Source: Sphingomonadales bacterium
GTDB lineage: Bacteria > Pseudomonadota > Alphaproteobacteria > Sphingomonadales > Govanellaceae
DNA length: 47,707 bases
NCBI GenBank assembly: GCA_019455285.1
Contig: JACFMS010000013.1
Location: 1-47,707 of the forward strand
Direction of reading: 5' to 3'
The notes beneath the pieces are model-generated. The model saw only the letters and a list, made by a program, of their open reading frames with translations, did no database searches and was not told where the DNA came from. This document shows, piece after piece, positions 27,735 through 38,483 of this stretch (positions are counted from its first letter, which is position 1; every line of letters begins with the position of its first letter). The translations under genes were made by a program, and so were the position numbers.

Positions 27735-30512
27735 ATGATGTCAGAACGCCCCCTGCCCGCCGACTTGGATGCCCGCCTGCGGGAGATGAGCGCTGTTGCC
27801 GTCGGTCCCGGCGGCGCGGTGATCGTCCATGGCCGGGGCGAAGTCGAAACCCTGCCCCGCCAAGGCTTGGGCGCCCGGCTCCTCCGCCTGCCGGCGATCG
27901 TCTGCAACCAGCAGGCCGTGGCGCGCCGCGCCGGCCTCGCCGAGCCGCGTTTCCTTGATGTGCTGGAGCTCTTTGCCTTTATTCGCCCGGCCGCGCCGTT
28001 TCTGCCGACGCCGCGCGGGCTGGCCGCCGCCCTCGGGCTGAGCGTACCGCCCCACGACCTGATCATCGAGGCCAGGTTGATTCTGGAGGTCACCCGGCGC
28101 CTGATCGCCGACCTTGTCGCTCCCGCCTATCCCTACCGACCGGGCCTGGCGCGGGAGGCGGCGGCCATGGCCGCCGCCGGCTGGCCGTGGGCGAGCCTTG
28201 TCGCCGAGGCGCTGGCGCATCTGCCCGAGGTGCGCCGCGAGCGCGAGGTGTGGGACGCGCTGCCTGAATGGGAGGACGAAGCGCTGCCGCCGCCGCCCGG
28301 CGACGCCCCGGTGAGCGCGCAAGAAACGACGGCGCGGCTCGCCGCCTTGGTGGGTCGAAAAGCCGAGGACCGCGCCGATCAGCGCGCCTACGCCGTGGCG
28401 GTGGCGGACGCCTTCGCCCCGCCCTTGAACGCCCAGGCCCCCATCGCCATCCTGGCCGAGGCCGGCACCGGCATCGGCAAGACTCTGGGCTACATCGCGC
28501 CGGCGAGCCTGTGGGCGGAGAAGAACAAGGGCGCGGTGTGGCTCGCCACCTACACCAAGAACCTGCAACGCCAGCTTGATCAGGAACTGGCCCGGCTGCA
28601 CCCCGAACCGAAAGCGCGCGCCCGCAAGGTGGTGATCCGCAAGGGCCGCGAGAATTACCTCTGCCTCCTCAACCTGGAAGAGCGCAGCCGGTCGCCGCAG
28701 TTGGCGGGCACAATTCAGGTCATGCTGTCCCTGGTGCGGCGCTGGGCGCGCTATAGCCGCGACGGCGACATGATCGGCGGCGATTTTCCTGCCTGGATCG
28801 GCAGCGCGCTCGGCATGGGGCGGATGGCGGGGCTGACCGACCGGCGCGGAGAGTGCATCTATTCCGCTTGCGCGCACTATCGCAAATGCTTCATCGAGCG
28901 CGCGCAACGCAAAAGCCGGCACGCCGATCTGGTGGTGGCCAACCACGCCGTGGTGATGGTGCAGGCGGCGCGCGGACGCGGCGAGAACGAAACGCCGCGC
29001 CGCATCGTGTTCGACGAAGGCCATCATCTGTTCGATGCCGCCGACAGCGCGTTTGCCATCGAGCTCTCGGGCGCGGAAGCGGTGGAACTGAGGCGCTGGG
29101 TGCGCGGCAATGACGGGGCATCGGGCCGGGCGCGGGGCTTGCAAAACCGCGTCGGCGATCTGGTGGCCGATGACGAGGCGGCGAGCGCGCACCTACGCGA
29201 TGCGCTCACCGCCGCTCAAGGCCTGCCCGCCGACGGTTGGCTGAAGCGCCTGCAGGAAGGCGACCCATGGGGACCGGCGGAGTGTTTCTTCGCCCACCTG
29301 CGCCTGCAAGCGCACGCCCGCGCCAGCCGTCCCGACGATCTGCATGGCCTGGAAGCGGCGGTCAACGATCCGGTGCCGGGACTGACGGTGGCGGCGGTCG
29401 ATTTCGCCGACACGCTGCGCGCGCTCGCCCGGCCGTTGATGGGATTGAGCACGAGACTGTTGAAAAAACTCGACGACGACGCCGAGACGCTCGATACCGC
29501 CACGCGCAACCGCATCGAGTCCACGGCTCGCGCCATCGCCCGCCGGGTGGAACTGATCGAGCAGGGCTGGCGGCCGATGCTGGAGGCGCTGGGCGGTCCG
29601 CCGGCGGAGCTTTTTTGCGACTGGTTTGCGGTTGATCGCGCGCAGGGCCGCGAGATCGACATCGGCATGCATCGCCATTGGATCGACCCGACGCGGCCTT
29701 TCACCGAAGCGGTGCTGGAGAGCGCCCACGGCGTGGTCGTCACTTCCGCCACGTTGCGCGATCACGATGCGGAATCGACGGAAGACGATGATTGGCAAAG
29801 CGCCGAGCTGCGCACCGGGCTTAATCACTTGGTGATTCCGCCCAAGCGCGCCGCCTTTCCCTCGCCTTTCGATTACGCTGCGGCGACGCGGGTATTGGTG
29901 GTCACCGACGTTGGCCGCGCGCAGATGGATCAGGTGGCCGCCGCCTATCGTGAGTTGTTCCTCGCCGCCGGCGGCGGCGCGCTGGGGATTTTTACCGCCA
30001 TTGCGCGCTTAAAAGCCGTGTACGAGCGCATCGAGGGGGCATTGGACGCCGCCGGGCTGGCGCTTTATGCCCAGCATGTGACGCCGATGGATACCGGCAG
30101 TCTGGTCGATATCTTCCGCGCCGAGGAGGACAGTTGCCTGCTTGGCACCGACGCGGTGCGCGACGGCGTCGACGTGCCGGGCCGCGCGCTCTGCTTGATC
30201 GTGTTTGATCGCGTGCCGTGGCCGCGGCCGACCATTTTGCATCGCGTGCGCCGCGACGCCTTCGGCGGCCGCGGGTACGACGACATGTTAACCAGGCTGC
30301 GTATAAAGCAGGCCTACGGCCGCCTGGTGCGCCGCGCCGGCGATCGCGGCGTCTTCGTCATGCTCGATGCGGCGACACCCTCGCGCCTCCTTACCGCGTT
30401 TCCGCCGGGGGTGGCGGTCAGGCGCCTGGGGCTTGCCGACGCCATCGCCGAGACGCGGGCGTTCTTAAGTCATGCAGTGGTCAGAGATATATCTTCCCCG
30501 CCAAATACGTAA
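27735..30512 (+). CDS. DinG/XPD-type ATP-dependent DNA helicase with Fe-S cysteines
   Basis: Superfamily 2 5'-3' helicase. In 925 aa it has Walker A EAGTGIGKT (242-250), the DEGH box (VFDEGHH, near 426-431), motif V DGVDVPGR and motif VI QAYGRLVRRAGDRG. Cys310, Cys374, Cys379 and Cys385 reproduce the cluster-binding spacing of E. coli DinG (four then five residues between the last three), so a [4Fe-4S] cluster is very likely. The roughly 215 residues before the helicase core are not a recognisable exonuclease and appear lineage-specific. Its 3' end overlaps convergent phzF by 32 bases. DinG versus YoaA cannot be decided. Confidence 0.93.
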   Translation: MMSERPLPADLDARLREMSAVAVGPGGAVIVHGRGEVETLPRQGLGARLLRLPAIVCNQQAVARRAGLAEPRFLDVLELFAFIRPAAPFLPTPRGLAAALGLSVPPHDLIIEARLILEVTRRLIADLVAPAYPYRPGLAREAAAMAAAGWPWASLVAEALAHLPEVRREREVWDALPEWEDEALPPPPGDAPVSAQETTARLAALVGRKAEDRADQRAYAVAVADAFAPPLNAQAPIAILAEAGTGIGKTLGYIAPASLWAEKNKGAVWLATYTKNLQRQLDQELARLHPEPKARARKVVIRKGRENYLCLLNLEERSRSPQLAGTIQVMLSLVRRWARYSRDGDMIGGDFPAWIGSALGMGRMAGLTDRRGECIYSACAHYRKCFIERAQRKSRHADLVVANHAVVMVQAARGRGENETPRRIVFDEGHHLFDAADSAFAIELSGAEAVELRRWVRGNDGASGRARGLQNRVGDLVADDEAASAHLRDALTAAQGLPADGWLKRLQEGDPWGPAECFFAHLRLQAHARASRPDDLHGLEAAVNDPVPGLTVAAVDFADTLRALARPLMGLSTRLLKKLDDDAETLDTATRNRIESTARAIARRVELIEQGWRPMLEALGGPPAELFCDWFAVDRAQGREIDIGMHRHWIDPTRPFTEAVLESAHGVVVTSATLRDHDAESTEDDDWQSAELRTGLNHLVIPPKRAAFPSPFDYAAATRVLVVTDVGRAQMDQVAAAYRELFLAAGGGALGIFTAIARLKAVYERIEGALDAAGLALYAQHVTPMDTGSLVDIFRAEEDSCLLGTDAVRDGVDVPGRALCLIVFDRVPWPRPTILHRVRRDAFGGRGYDDMLTRLRIKQAYGRLVRRAGDRGVFVMLDAATPSRLLTAFPPGVAVRRLGLADAIAETRAFLSHAVVRDISSPPNT

Positions 30513-31278
30513 CTGCCGCGCCGTTGAGCGTGACTGTATCGCCGCCGTCATAGATCACTGTCACGTTGCCGCCGCGCTTTGATACCTGCCGCGCGCGAAG
30601 CGTCGATTTTTTCAATCGTCCCGCCCAATAGGGCGCCAGGGTCGAGAACGCCGAGCCGGTTACCGGGTCTTCCGGAATGCCTTGCGACGGCGCGAAAAAA
30701 CGACACACGAAATCCAGACCATCATCGCCCGGCGCGGTGGCGATCACGGCAAAATGCGGCAGCTTCATTAGCGCCGTCATGTCTGGCGTCAAGGCGCGCA
30801 CGGTCTGTGCGTCAGCAAATACCGCCATGAGATCCCGCGCCTTTAACAGTAGGCGAGGGGTCGCGCCCAGCGCACGTGACACCGCATCGTCATGCATGAA
30901 CGGGTTGCCCGGCCGGGCGGGCAGCTCCATGGCCAGACTGTCGGTGGTTTTCGTGACCGTGAGCACGCCGCTCTTGGTCATAAATCGCACTGCCTTATTG
31001 GTAAATCCCCTGTGTTCGAACAACACATGAGCCGACGCCAACGTCGCATGGCCGCACAAATCGACCTCCACCGACGGCGTGAACCAGCGCAGTTGAAAAT
31101 CGGCGTCCGGGCTGTTGGCTGGAATGAAATACGCCGTCTCCGCCAGATTGTTCTCCATGGCGATCGCTTGCAGCGTGGCGTCCGGCAGCCAGGCATCAAG
31201 CGGCACCACCGCCGCTGGATTGCCGGCAAACACCTTGTCGGCGAAGGCATCAACTTGATAAAGGGGTAAGCTCGTCAT
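30481..31278 (-). CDS. PhzF-family isomerase/epimerase
   Basis: Member of the PhzF/diaminopimelate-epimerase fold family. In 265 aa it has YQVDAFADKVFAGNPAAVV, the presumed catalytic Glu47 in NLAETAYF, SVEVDLCGHATLASAH and the second-lobe GIPEDPVTGSAFSTLAPYW. Family members isomerise or cyclise small metabolites, phenazine synthesis being one case; most genomic copies have no known substrate and no phenazine genes are present here. It follows the alpha/beta hydrolase gene by 9 bases and is last in a P450-hydrolase-PhzF run. The end overlaps the helicase gene tail to tail. Confidence 0.92.
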   Translation of the reverse strand: MTSLPLYQVDAFADKVFAGNPAAVVPLDAWLPDATLQAIAMENNLAETAYFIPANSPDADFQLRWFTPSVEVDLCGHATLASAHVLFEHRGFTNKAVRFMTKSGVLTVTKTTDSLAMELPARPGNPFMHDDAVSRALGATPRLLLKARDLMAVFADAQTVRALTPDMTALMKLPHFAVIATAPGDDGLDFVCRFFAPSQGIPEDPVTGSAFSTLAPYWAGRLKKSTLRARQVSKRGGNVTVIYDGGDTVTLNGAAVTYLAGKIYL

Positions 31279-31287
31279 GGTGATCCT

Positions 31288-31914
31288 TTATATCTTATTC
31301 ATAAACTCTGCAACGCGATCCATCGCAGCGCGCCAGCACTCGTCTTGCGTGCGGCCGCTGCGCTTTAAGGGTTTCAGATCATGATCGCCATCCTCGATCC
31401 AGGCAATCTCGATCGACGGCGACAGCGCATAGCCGGCAACGTCCGTCCGCCCGCCCAACGGATCGCGGGTTCCCTGCACGATGAGGGCGGGCGTTTTCAA
31501 GTCCGCCAGATGCGTGATGCGCGTTTGCGCCGGCTTGCCCGGCGGATGAAACGGGTAGCCCAAACACGCCAAGCCGCGCACGCCCAACGTATCGGCAACC
31601 ATGCTCGCCAGACGGCCGCCCATGGATTTGCCGCCGATGACCAATGTTTCGCGATGCCCCAACGCCTGCACCGCGCGCGCCCACGCATCGAGGAGAACCG
31701 GTTGGCGGTCGGGCGGCAACTTGCGCCCCGTGTTGCGCCGCGCCGCCATGTAAGGAAACTCGAACCGCGCCACACGAATGCCGCGCGCGCCCAGCCCTTC
31801 GGCAAACGCGGTCATGAACGGGCTGTCCATGGGCGCGCCGGCGCCGTGCGCCAGCGCCAGACGCTGGGATGCGTCCGCTGGGCCATCAAATAGAAATTTT
31901 ATCGCCTCGCTCAT
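31288..31914 (-). CDS. Alpha/beta hydrolase (TEX30/KANL3-like)
   Basis: The 208-aa product has the alpha/beta-hydrolase triad: nucleophile Ser97 in GGKSMGGR, acid Asp151 in QGTRDPLGG and His178 in EDGDHDLKP. LAHGAGAPMDSPFM near the N-terminus, and the short length without a cap domain, fit the dienelactone-hydrolase-like TEX30/KANL3 group. The substrate is unknown. It lies 27 bases after the P450 stop and 9 bases before phzF, so the three are probably co-transcribed. Confidence 0.9.
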   Translation of the reverse strand: MSEAIKFLFDGPADASQRLALAHGAGAPMDSPFMTAFAEGLGARGIRVARFEFPYMAARRNTGRKLPPDRQPVLLDAWARAVQALGHRETLVIGGKSMGGRLASMVADTLGVRGLACLGYPFHPPGKPAQTRITHLADLKTPALIVQGTRDPLGGRTDVAGYALSPSIEIAWIEDGDHDLKPLKRSGRTQDECWRAAMDRVAEFMNKI

Positions 31915-31941
31915 GCCGTCCGGCTCCTGCCGGGCGTCACT

Positions 31942-33303
31942 TTACACGCTCCGCGGCCGGGCGCGAAAGCATAACGGCAAGCCGCTGTCGGCGCGCAAGG
32001 TGATGCGCGCCACCGGGGAAATGACGGCACTGGCGACGCTCTCCACCCGGTAGCGCCGCAAGACCTCCCGCAACGCGATGCGGATGATCAGGTCCGCCAG
32101 CACTGCGCCCAGACAGACGTGCGGGCCGCCGCCGAAGGGAATATGGGCGAAGCGATGGGGACCGATCTCCTCTGGGTGCAGCGGATTGCGCCAAAAGCGG
32201 GCGGGTCGGAAGCGGTCGGGCTCTTGCCATACCGCAAGGTGACGGTGCGTCACCCACGGACTGATGAGGAGCGTATCGCCCTTGGCGATATGCGCATCGC
32301 CCAACGTATGATCCAGCCGGCTGTCGCGGGCCATGACCAAGGACGGCGGATAAAGCCGCAGGCTTTCGGTGATCACCCGCCCGGTCCAGGTGGCAAGCGC
32401 CGGCGCGCCGCTGGGAAACGCCGCCGGATCATAGGAATTCAGTTCCGCCCGCACCCGCGCTTGCGCCGCCTGGTCGAGGCTCAAGAGATAGAGCGTCCAG
32501 GCGATGGCGCTCGCCGTCGCCTCATGCCCGGCGAACAGCAGCGTCGCCATTTCATCGATCACCGAGGATGTTTCTTCACCGCGCAGCAGACTCAAGACCG
32601 AGCCGTCGGCCGCGCGCGGCGTTTCCACCACGTCCCGGATCAGGGCGCGCAGGCGGCCTACCGCCCGGCGCGCGCGCAGCATGCCGCGTTTCGGGACCCA
32701 GGGCGGCAGCATCAAGGCGTCGCCCAGATCGGGCTTGCCCATGATCTCAAGATAGGTCTCCAGCGCTTCGTAAAGTTCTGCGCTGCGCGTCGCCATCGCT
32801 TCACCGCCGGCGAGACGAGCGATCAGGCGAAACACCGCCGGACGAAAGACTTTGTCCGCATCGCGCACCGCGGCTTCTCGCCCCCAGCCGTCCAAGAGAT
32901 CATGGAACACGGCGGTAATCTCCGCCGTTCGTTCGGCCACGGCGGCGGGGCGAAATAGCGGCGCCAGCAACAGCCGGCGCTTGCGCCATCCCTCGCCCTC
33001 GCTGGCCAGAAGCCCGTTGCCGATGAGCGGGCCGAGGAGCCGTTCCTGCAAGCGGCTTTTGCCGTAGTGGCCGGCGCGGTTGCGCAGCACCTGCTCGATG
33101 AGGTTGGGGGCCAGCACATAGTGGACGCGCCGGACAAGCACGCGAAAGGACACCGTGGCTTCCTGAAAAGCTGCTTCTGGCGCCGCCGCGAGGGGATTAT
33201 CAAGCGCCCGGCTGAGGGCGGCGAGCGGAGACGCATCTGCCGGCAACGCTGCCGGCCGCGGCGGCATAATGGGAGCGTCGGGCAATCGACAGGGCGCGGT
33301 CAT
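31942..33303 (-). CDS. Cytochrome P450
   Basis: Heme-thiolate monooxygenase of 453 aa. The oxygen-activation I-helix is FAGHEATAS (near 257-265), the K-helix ExxR is ESLRLYPP (from residue 313), and the heme-ligand loop is FGGGPHVCLG with Cys397. There is no N-terminal membrane anchor and no fused reductase, so soluble redox partners must come from elsewhere. The ATG at 33303 is preceded by GGAGG and, 17 bases upstream, a perfect TATAAT on the minus strand (33320-33325) without a good -35. Substrate unknown. First gene of the P450-hydrolase-PhzF run; acs lies upstream across a 257-base gap. Confidence 0.95.
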   Translation of the reverse strand: MTAPCRLPDAPIMPPRPAALPADASPLAALSRALDNPLAAAPEAAFQEATVSFRVLVRRVHYVLAPNLIEQVLRNRAGHYGKSRLQERLLGPLIGNGLLASEGEGWRKRRLLLAPLFRPAAVAERTAEITAVFHDLLDGWGREAAVRDADKVFRPAVFRLIARLAGGEAMATRSAELYEALETYLEIMGKPDLGDALMLPPWVPKRGMLRARRAVGRLRALIRDVVETPRAADGSVLSLLRGEETSSVIDEMATLLFAGHEATASAIAWTLYLLSLDQAAQARVRAELNSYDPAAFPSGAPALATWTGRVITESLRLYPPSLVMARDSRLDHTLGDAHIAKGDTLLISPWVTHRHLAVWQEPDRFRPARFWRNPLHPEEIGPHRFAHIPFGGGPHVCLGAVLADLIIRIALREVLRRYRVESVASAVISPVARITLRADSGLPLCFRARPRSV

Positions 33304-33360
33304 GGCGGACCTCCAATTTATTATAGGGATGCACGCTGAAGATGCGCGCATGAGGAGTAT

Positions 33361-33471
33361 ATGAAGATCCGGAACTTTCGTCTATTGGTTGTGTTTATTG
33401 TGATAATTACAATTATTTATAATCATCCCCAAGCCCTGACGGCGCCCAGCGGGAACAGAGCATCCCATTGA
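33361..33471 (+). CDS. Candidate 36-aa single-pass membrane microprotein
   Basis: An ATG at 33361 with AGGAG three bases upstream opens a 36-codon frame in the gap between the P450 and acs genes, on the opposite strand. The product has a basic start (MKIRNFR), a hydrophobic span LLVVFIVIITIIY, then a short polar tail ending RASH. The region is much AT-richer than its surroundings and the frame is not antisense to a known gene. It could equally be chance; conservation is untested. The Shine-Dalgarno spacing is a little short. Confidence 0.35.
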   Translation: MKIRNFRLLVVFIVIITIIYNHPQALTAPSGNRASH

Positions 33472-33497
33472 TAAATAATATAAAAATTGCTCAGAAC

Positions 33498-33513
33498 GGC
33501 GGCGTAGGCCGCC
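33498..33513 (-). terminator. Weak stem-loop after acs
   Basis: On the minus strand GGCGGC and GCCGCC flank a 4-base CTAC loop about 48 bases past the acs stop. A short T5 run follows only about 10 bases later, so termination efficiency is doubtful. It separates acs from the P450 gene, supporting separate transcription. Confidence 0.4.
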
Positions 33514-33560
33514 TGCCGCCGTCCACACTAGAGGCTGCACACGCGACGGTAGAGGAACCG

Positions 33561-35507
<1,947 letters not shown>

Positions 35508-35572
35508 CTTATATATCTCCACTCTTTGGCAGCGCCGGATCATAAGGAAGAAAGCGGCGGTCGCCAACCCCG

Positions 35573-35959
35573 TCAGGCGGCGTATATCATGCCCTTTGCC
35601 ACTTTTACGCCCACCGGCTGCAAAAAAGCCCCGGCGCACGGACCGGATAGGCAGAATCCGTCATGGCGGCGAAAACGCGCGCCATGAACCGCGCATAAAA
35701 ACACGGTTCCCGTGGAATCAAGAAACCGGTTGGGCTGCCAATCCAACGGCGCGCCGGCATGGGGACAGCGGTTGTGAAAGGCAACGACGTCATCGCCGAG
35801 GCGATGCAGGAAAATTTCCAGGCGCTTATCGCCGTCGCGAAATTCCAAGGATCGCGAAGTGTTGTCCGCCATCTCGGCCAGCATGCCCAATGCCGTTCCC
35901 GGCGGCGGCGCGCCGGGGATATCGGTGAACGACAATAGGGACGCGCGTCCTTCGATCAT
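35573..35959 (-). CDS. Rieske [2Fe-2S] ferredoxin-like protein
   Basis: The 128-aa product has a Rieske cluster motif: Cys65-Pro-His67 in [12 protein letters not shown] and Cys89-x2-His92 in LCAVHGARF. The second loop is followed by [10 protein letters not shown], whose cysteines often form the lid disulfide. The 21-residue gap between the two ligand pairs is slightly longer than usual. Electron-carrier role inferred. The ATG overlaps the YciI stop (ATGA) and has no separate Shine-Dalgarno, so it should be translated by coupling. Confidence 0.92.
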   Translation of the reverse strand: MIEGRASLLSFTDIPGAPPPGTALGMLAEMADNTSRSLEFRDGDKRLEIFLHRLGDDVVAFHNRCPHAGAPLDWQPNRFLDSTGTVFLCAVHGARFRRHDGFCLSGPCAGAFLQPVGVKVAKGMIYAA

Positions 35960-36258
35960 GCGGAAGCGGCCCACGCCCCCACCGCGGCCCGCCAGGGCGA
36001 TACCGTCACCTGATCGAACAGATCGCTTAAGGCATAGGGATCGGCCTGGGCGAAGGCTTCCGCCGCCGCCAGATTTTCCGCCTCGAAAATGATCAGCGAG
36101 CCGCAAGGATCGCCGGTGGCCTGATCCAGAATGGGTCCGGCGACTTTCAATCGCGCGCCCAACGACGCCAGGTGTTCCAGATGCTTCGGTCGCGCCGCCA
36201 TGCGATCGGCAAGCTTGCCGGCCTTGTCGTGGGCATAAAGGACAAATAATGCCGCCAT
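35956..36258 (-). CDS. YciI-family protein
   Basis: The 100-aa product has the ferredoxin-like fold of YciI/muconolactone-isomerase-type proteins: ALFVLYAHDKAGKLADRM, then RPKHLEHLASLGARLKVAGP, then GSLIIFEAENLAAAEAFAQA and DPYALSDLFDQVTV. Conserved His and Asp residues suggest an active site, but the function is unknown. It is coupled to the Rieske gene by a 4-base overlap and follows gpsA by 23 bases. Confidence 0.9.
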   Translation of the reverse strand: MAALFVLYAHDKAGKLADRMAARPKHLEHLASLGARLKVAGPILDQATGDPCGSLIIFEAENLAAAEAFAQADPYALSDLFDQVTVSPWRAAVGAWAASA

Positions 36259-36281
36259 GGGATTTCCTTCCTTGCAAAAAA

Positions 36282-37277
36282 TTATTCTTGAACCTCGGGC
36301 CGGAATGGCCGATGGAGCAGATCTTCGATCACCGCGTCAATGGCGCGCCCGCCGGACAGAATTTCCGCCACTGCCGTGGAGATCGGCATGTAAAGCGACT
36401 TGTCGCGGGCGATCTGGGCGACGATCTGGGCGGTGTAGACGCCTTCGGAGACCGAGGTGCGCCCGGCCAATACATCGTCAAGTCTTTTGCCCTCGCCGAG
36501 CGCGATGCCCAACGACATGTTGCGCGACTGCGCGCTGCCGCAGGTGAGGATCATGTCGCCCAGACCTGAGAGCCCCATGATGGTCTCGGCCTCGCCGCCG
36601 GCTGCTGCGGCAAAGCGCAGCATCTCCGCCATAGCGCGGGTGATCAGCGCGGCGCGGGCGTTCTCGCCGAGCTTGCGGCCGACCACCACGCCGGCGGCAA
36701 TGGCGATGACGTTTTTCACCGCGCCGCCCACTTGCACGCCGATGATGTCGCCAGAGCCGTAGGGCCGGAAGGTCGGCAGGCCGATGGCGGCGGTCAACGC
36801 CGCTACCACGCGCTCATCGGGCGAGGCCAGCGTCACCGCCGCCGGCAGGCCCTTGGCCACCTCATGGGCGAAAGTGGGGCCGGAGAGCGCCGCCAACGGC
36901 CGGCGCGGCATGGTTTCCGCCACCACCTCGCTCAAAAGCTTGCCGCTGGACTGCTCGATGCCCTTGGCGCAGATCACCACCGGCACTTCGCTTTTCAGAT
37001 GCGGGTTGAGCGCCGCCGATACCGGACGAACGAACTGCGCCGGCGAGACCATCAGGATGGCGTCCGCTGCCTGAAGATCGGCAAGCTCGCCGGTGGCGCG
37101 AATGCCCGACGGCAATGTCACGCCCGGCAGAAAGGCCGTATTTTCTTTTTGCCCGTTGATGGCGGACACGACGTCGGCTTCGCGCGCCCATAACACCACC
37201 TGGCGCCCGGCCCGCGCTGCCACCGCCGCCAGCGCCGTTCCCCACGCCCCGCCGCCCACGACTCCGATGGTTTGCAT
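36282..37277 (-). CDS. gpsA: Glycerol-3-phosphate dehydrogenase [NAD(P)+]
   Basis: Reduces dihydroxyacetone phosphate to sn-glycerol-3-phosphate, the backbone for phospholipids. The 331-aa product starts MQTIGVVGGGAWGTALAAV with the NAD loop, has ICAKGIEQSSGKLLSEV, LSGPTFAHEVAKGLPAAV and the catalytic-lysine region GGAVKNVIAIAAGVVVG. A second ATG two codons upstream (37283) shares the same Shine-Dalgarno; I prefer 37277 for spacing. It follows tsaD by about 70 bases, an arrangement common in alphaproteobacteria. Confidence 0.96.
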   Translation of the reverse strand: MQTIGVVGGGAWGTALAAVAARAGRQVVLWAREADVVSAINGQKENTAFLPGVTLPSGIRATGELADLQAADAILMVSPAQFVRPVSAALNPHLKSEVPVVICAKGIEQSSGKLLSEVVAETMPRRPLAALSGPTFAHEVAKGLPAAVTLASPDERVVAALTAAIGLPTFRPYGSGDIIGVQVGGAVKNVIAIAAGVVVGRKLGENARAALITRAMAEMLRFAAAAGGEAETIMGLSGLGDMILTCGSAQSRNMSLGIALGEGKRLDDVLAGRTSVSEGVYTAQIVAQIARDKSLYMPISTAVAEILSGGRAIDAVIEDLLHRPFRPEVQE

Positions 37278-37346
37278 GCGCATCGTCCCTCACTAATGGT
37301 GATTCTGTTTAGCCGTCATCGCGACAGGCTGGCAAGCGCAACCGCC

Positions 37347-38423
37347 TCATGCCTTGACCCCGGCGCCGATGGCCGGCGGCGCGTGCGGGTCCAGCGGCCA
37401 GCGGGCGCGGGCCGGCAGATCGAGGCCATCAACAAGGCCAAGGCGCAAGCGCTCCAGCCCCGCCCAGGCGATCATGGCGGCGTTATCGGTGCACAACGAC
37501 TGCGGCGGCGCCGCCAGACGAAATCCTTGGCTGGCAGCCAGTTCCTCTAGGGCGCGGCGGATGTAGCCGTTGGCCGCTACCCCGCCGGCCACCACCAGGG
37601 TGGGCGAGGCTCCAAGCTGCGGCCGCGCCATCGCCATGGCGTGCGCGGTGCGGTCCAACAGCGCCTCGGTCAGCGCCGCCTGAAAGCCGGCGGCCAGATC
37701 GGCCACATCCTGAGAGGACAGCTTGCCGCCGAGCCGCTCTATTTCTCGGCGCACGGCGGTTTTCAAGCCCGAGAACGAGAAATCGGCGCCGGGACGGCCC
37801 TTCATCGGCCGCGGCAAGTCAAACCGCGCCGCATCGCCGGCACGGGCGGCGCGCTCCACCGCCGGCCCGCCGGGATAGCCGAGCCTTAAGATTTTCGCCG
37901 TCTTGTCGAAAGCCTCGCCGGCGGCGTCATCGATGGTGGTGCCGAGCCGCGCATAGCTTCCCGGCCCCTTGACCAGCAACAGCTGGCAATGGCCACCGGA
38001 GATCAAGAGCAAGAGATAGGGAAACGCCGCCTCGTCAATAAGCCGCACCGACAGCGCGTGGCCTTCCAGATGGTTGACGCCAATGAACGGCAGCCGGCGC
38101 GCCGCGGCGATAGCCTTGCCGGTCATCAGGCCGACGAGCACGCCGCCGATCAGCCCCGGCCCGGCGGTGGCGGCCACAGCGCTTAAATCCTCATACCCCA
38201 CCCCGGCCTTGGTCAGAGCCTCCCGGATGATGGCGTCCAAGTGTTCAATGTGGGAGCGGGCGGCGATTTCCGGCACGATGCCGCCGTAAGCCCGGTGTTC
38301 CTCGATCTGGCTTAAGGTGACGCTTGACAAGATCCGCTTGTCGCCGGCGACCACTGCCGCCGCCGTTTCATCGCAACTGGTCTCGATGCCGAGAACCAAC
38401 GTATGTGAGCCCGTGTTGCCCAC
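37347..38423 (-). CDS. tsaD: tRNA N6-adenosine threonylcarbamoyltransferase TsaD
   Basis: Transfers the threonylcarbamoyl group to A37 of ANN-decoding tRNAs with TsaB and TsaE. The 358-aa product has [29 protein letters not shown], the iron-binding [10 protein letters not shown] and [13 protein letters not shown]. It also has GAAAxAFDKxAK-like [19 protein letters not shown]. The start is a GTG at 38421-38423 with AAGG nine bases ahead. Divergent from hemC across 60 bases, which should hold both promoters. Confidence 0.97.
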   Translation of the reverse strand: MGNTGSHTLVLGIETSCDETAAAVVAGDKRILSSVTLSQIEEHRAYGGIVPEIAARSHIEHLDAIIREALTKAGVGYEDLSAVAATAGPGLIGGVLVGLMTGKAIAAARRLPFIGVNHLEGHALSVRLIDEAAFPYLLLLISGGHCQLLLVKGPGSYARLGTTIDDAAGEAFDKTAKILRLGYPGGPAVERAARAGDAARFDLPRPMKGRPGADFSFSGLKTAVRREIERLGGKLSSQDVADLAAGFQAALTEALLDRTAHAMAMARPQLGASPTLVVAGGVAANGYIRRALEELAASQGFRLAAPPQSLCTDNAAMIAWAGLERLRLGLVDGLDLPARARWPLDPHAPPAIGAGVKA

Positions 38424-38483
38424 GCCATCGCCTTTCTGCTAGAGCTTTGCCGAAAGCCCATGAGCCCTAACCCAGGATAGACC

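Noticed and set aside
27741-29192. A 483-codon minus-strand frame opposite the helicase gene
   Set aside because: No motif; the plus strand encodes Walker A, Fe-S cysteines and DEGH in this stretch.
33304-33330. Full sigma-70 promoter for the P450 gene
   Set aside because: A perfect TATAAT is present on the minus strand but no acceptable -35 lies 16-18 bases upstream, so it is mentioned only in the P450 entry.
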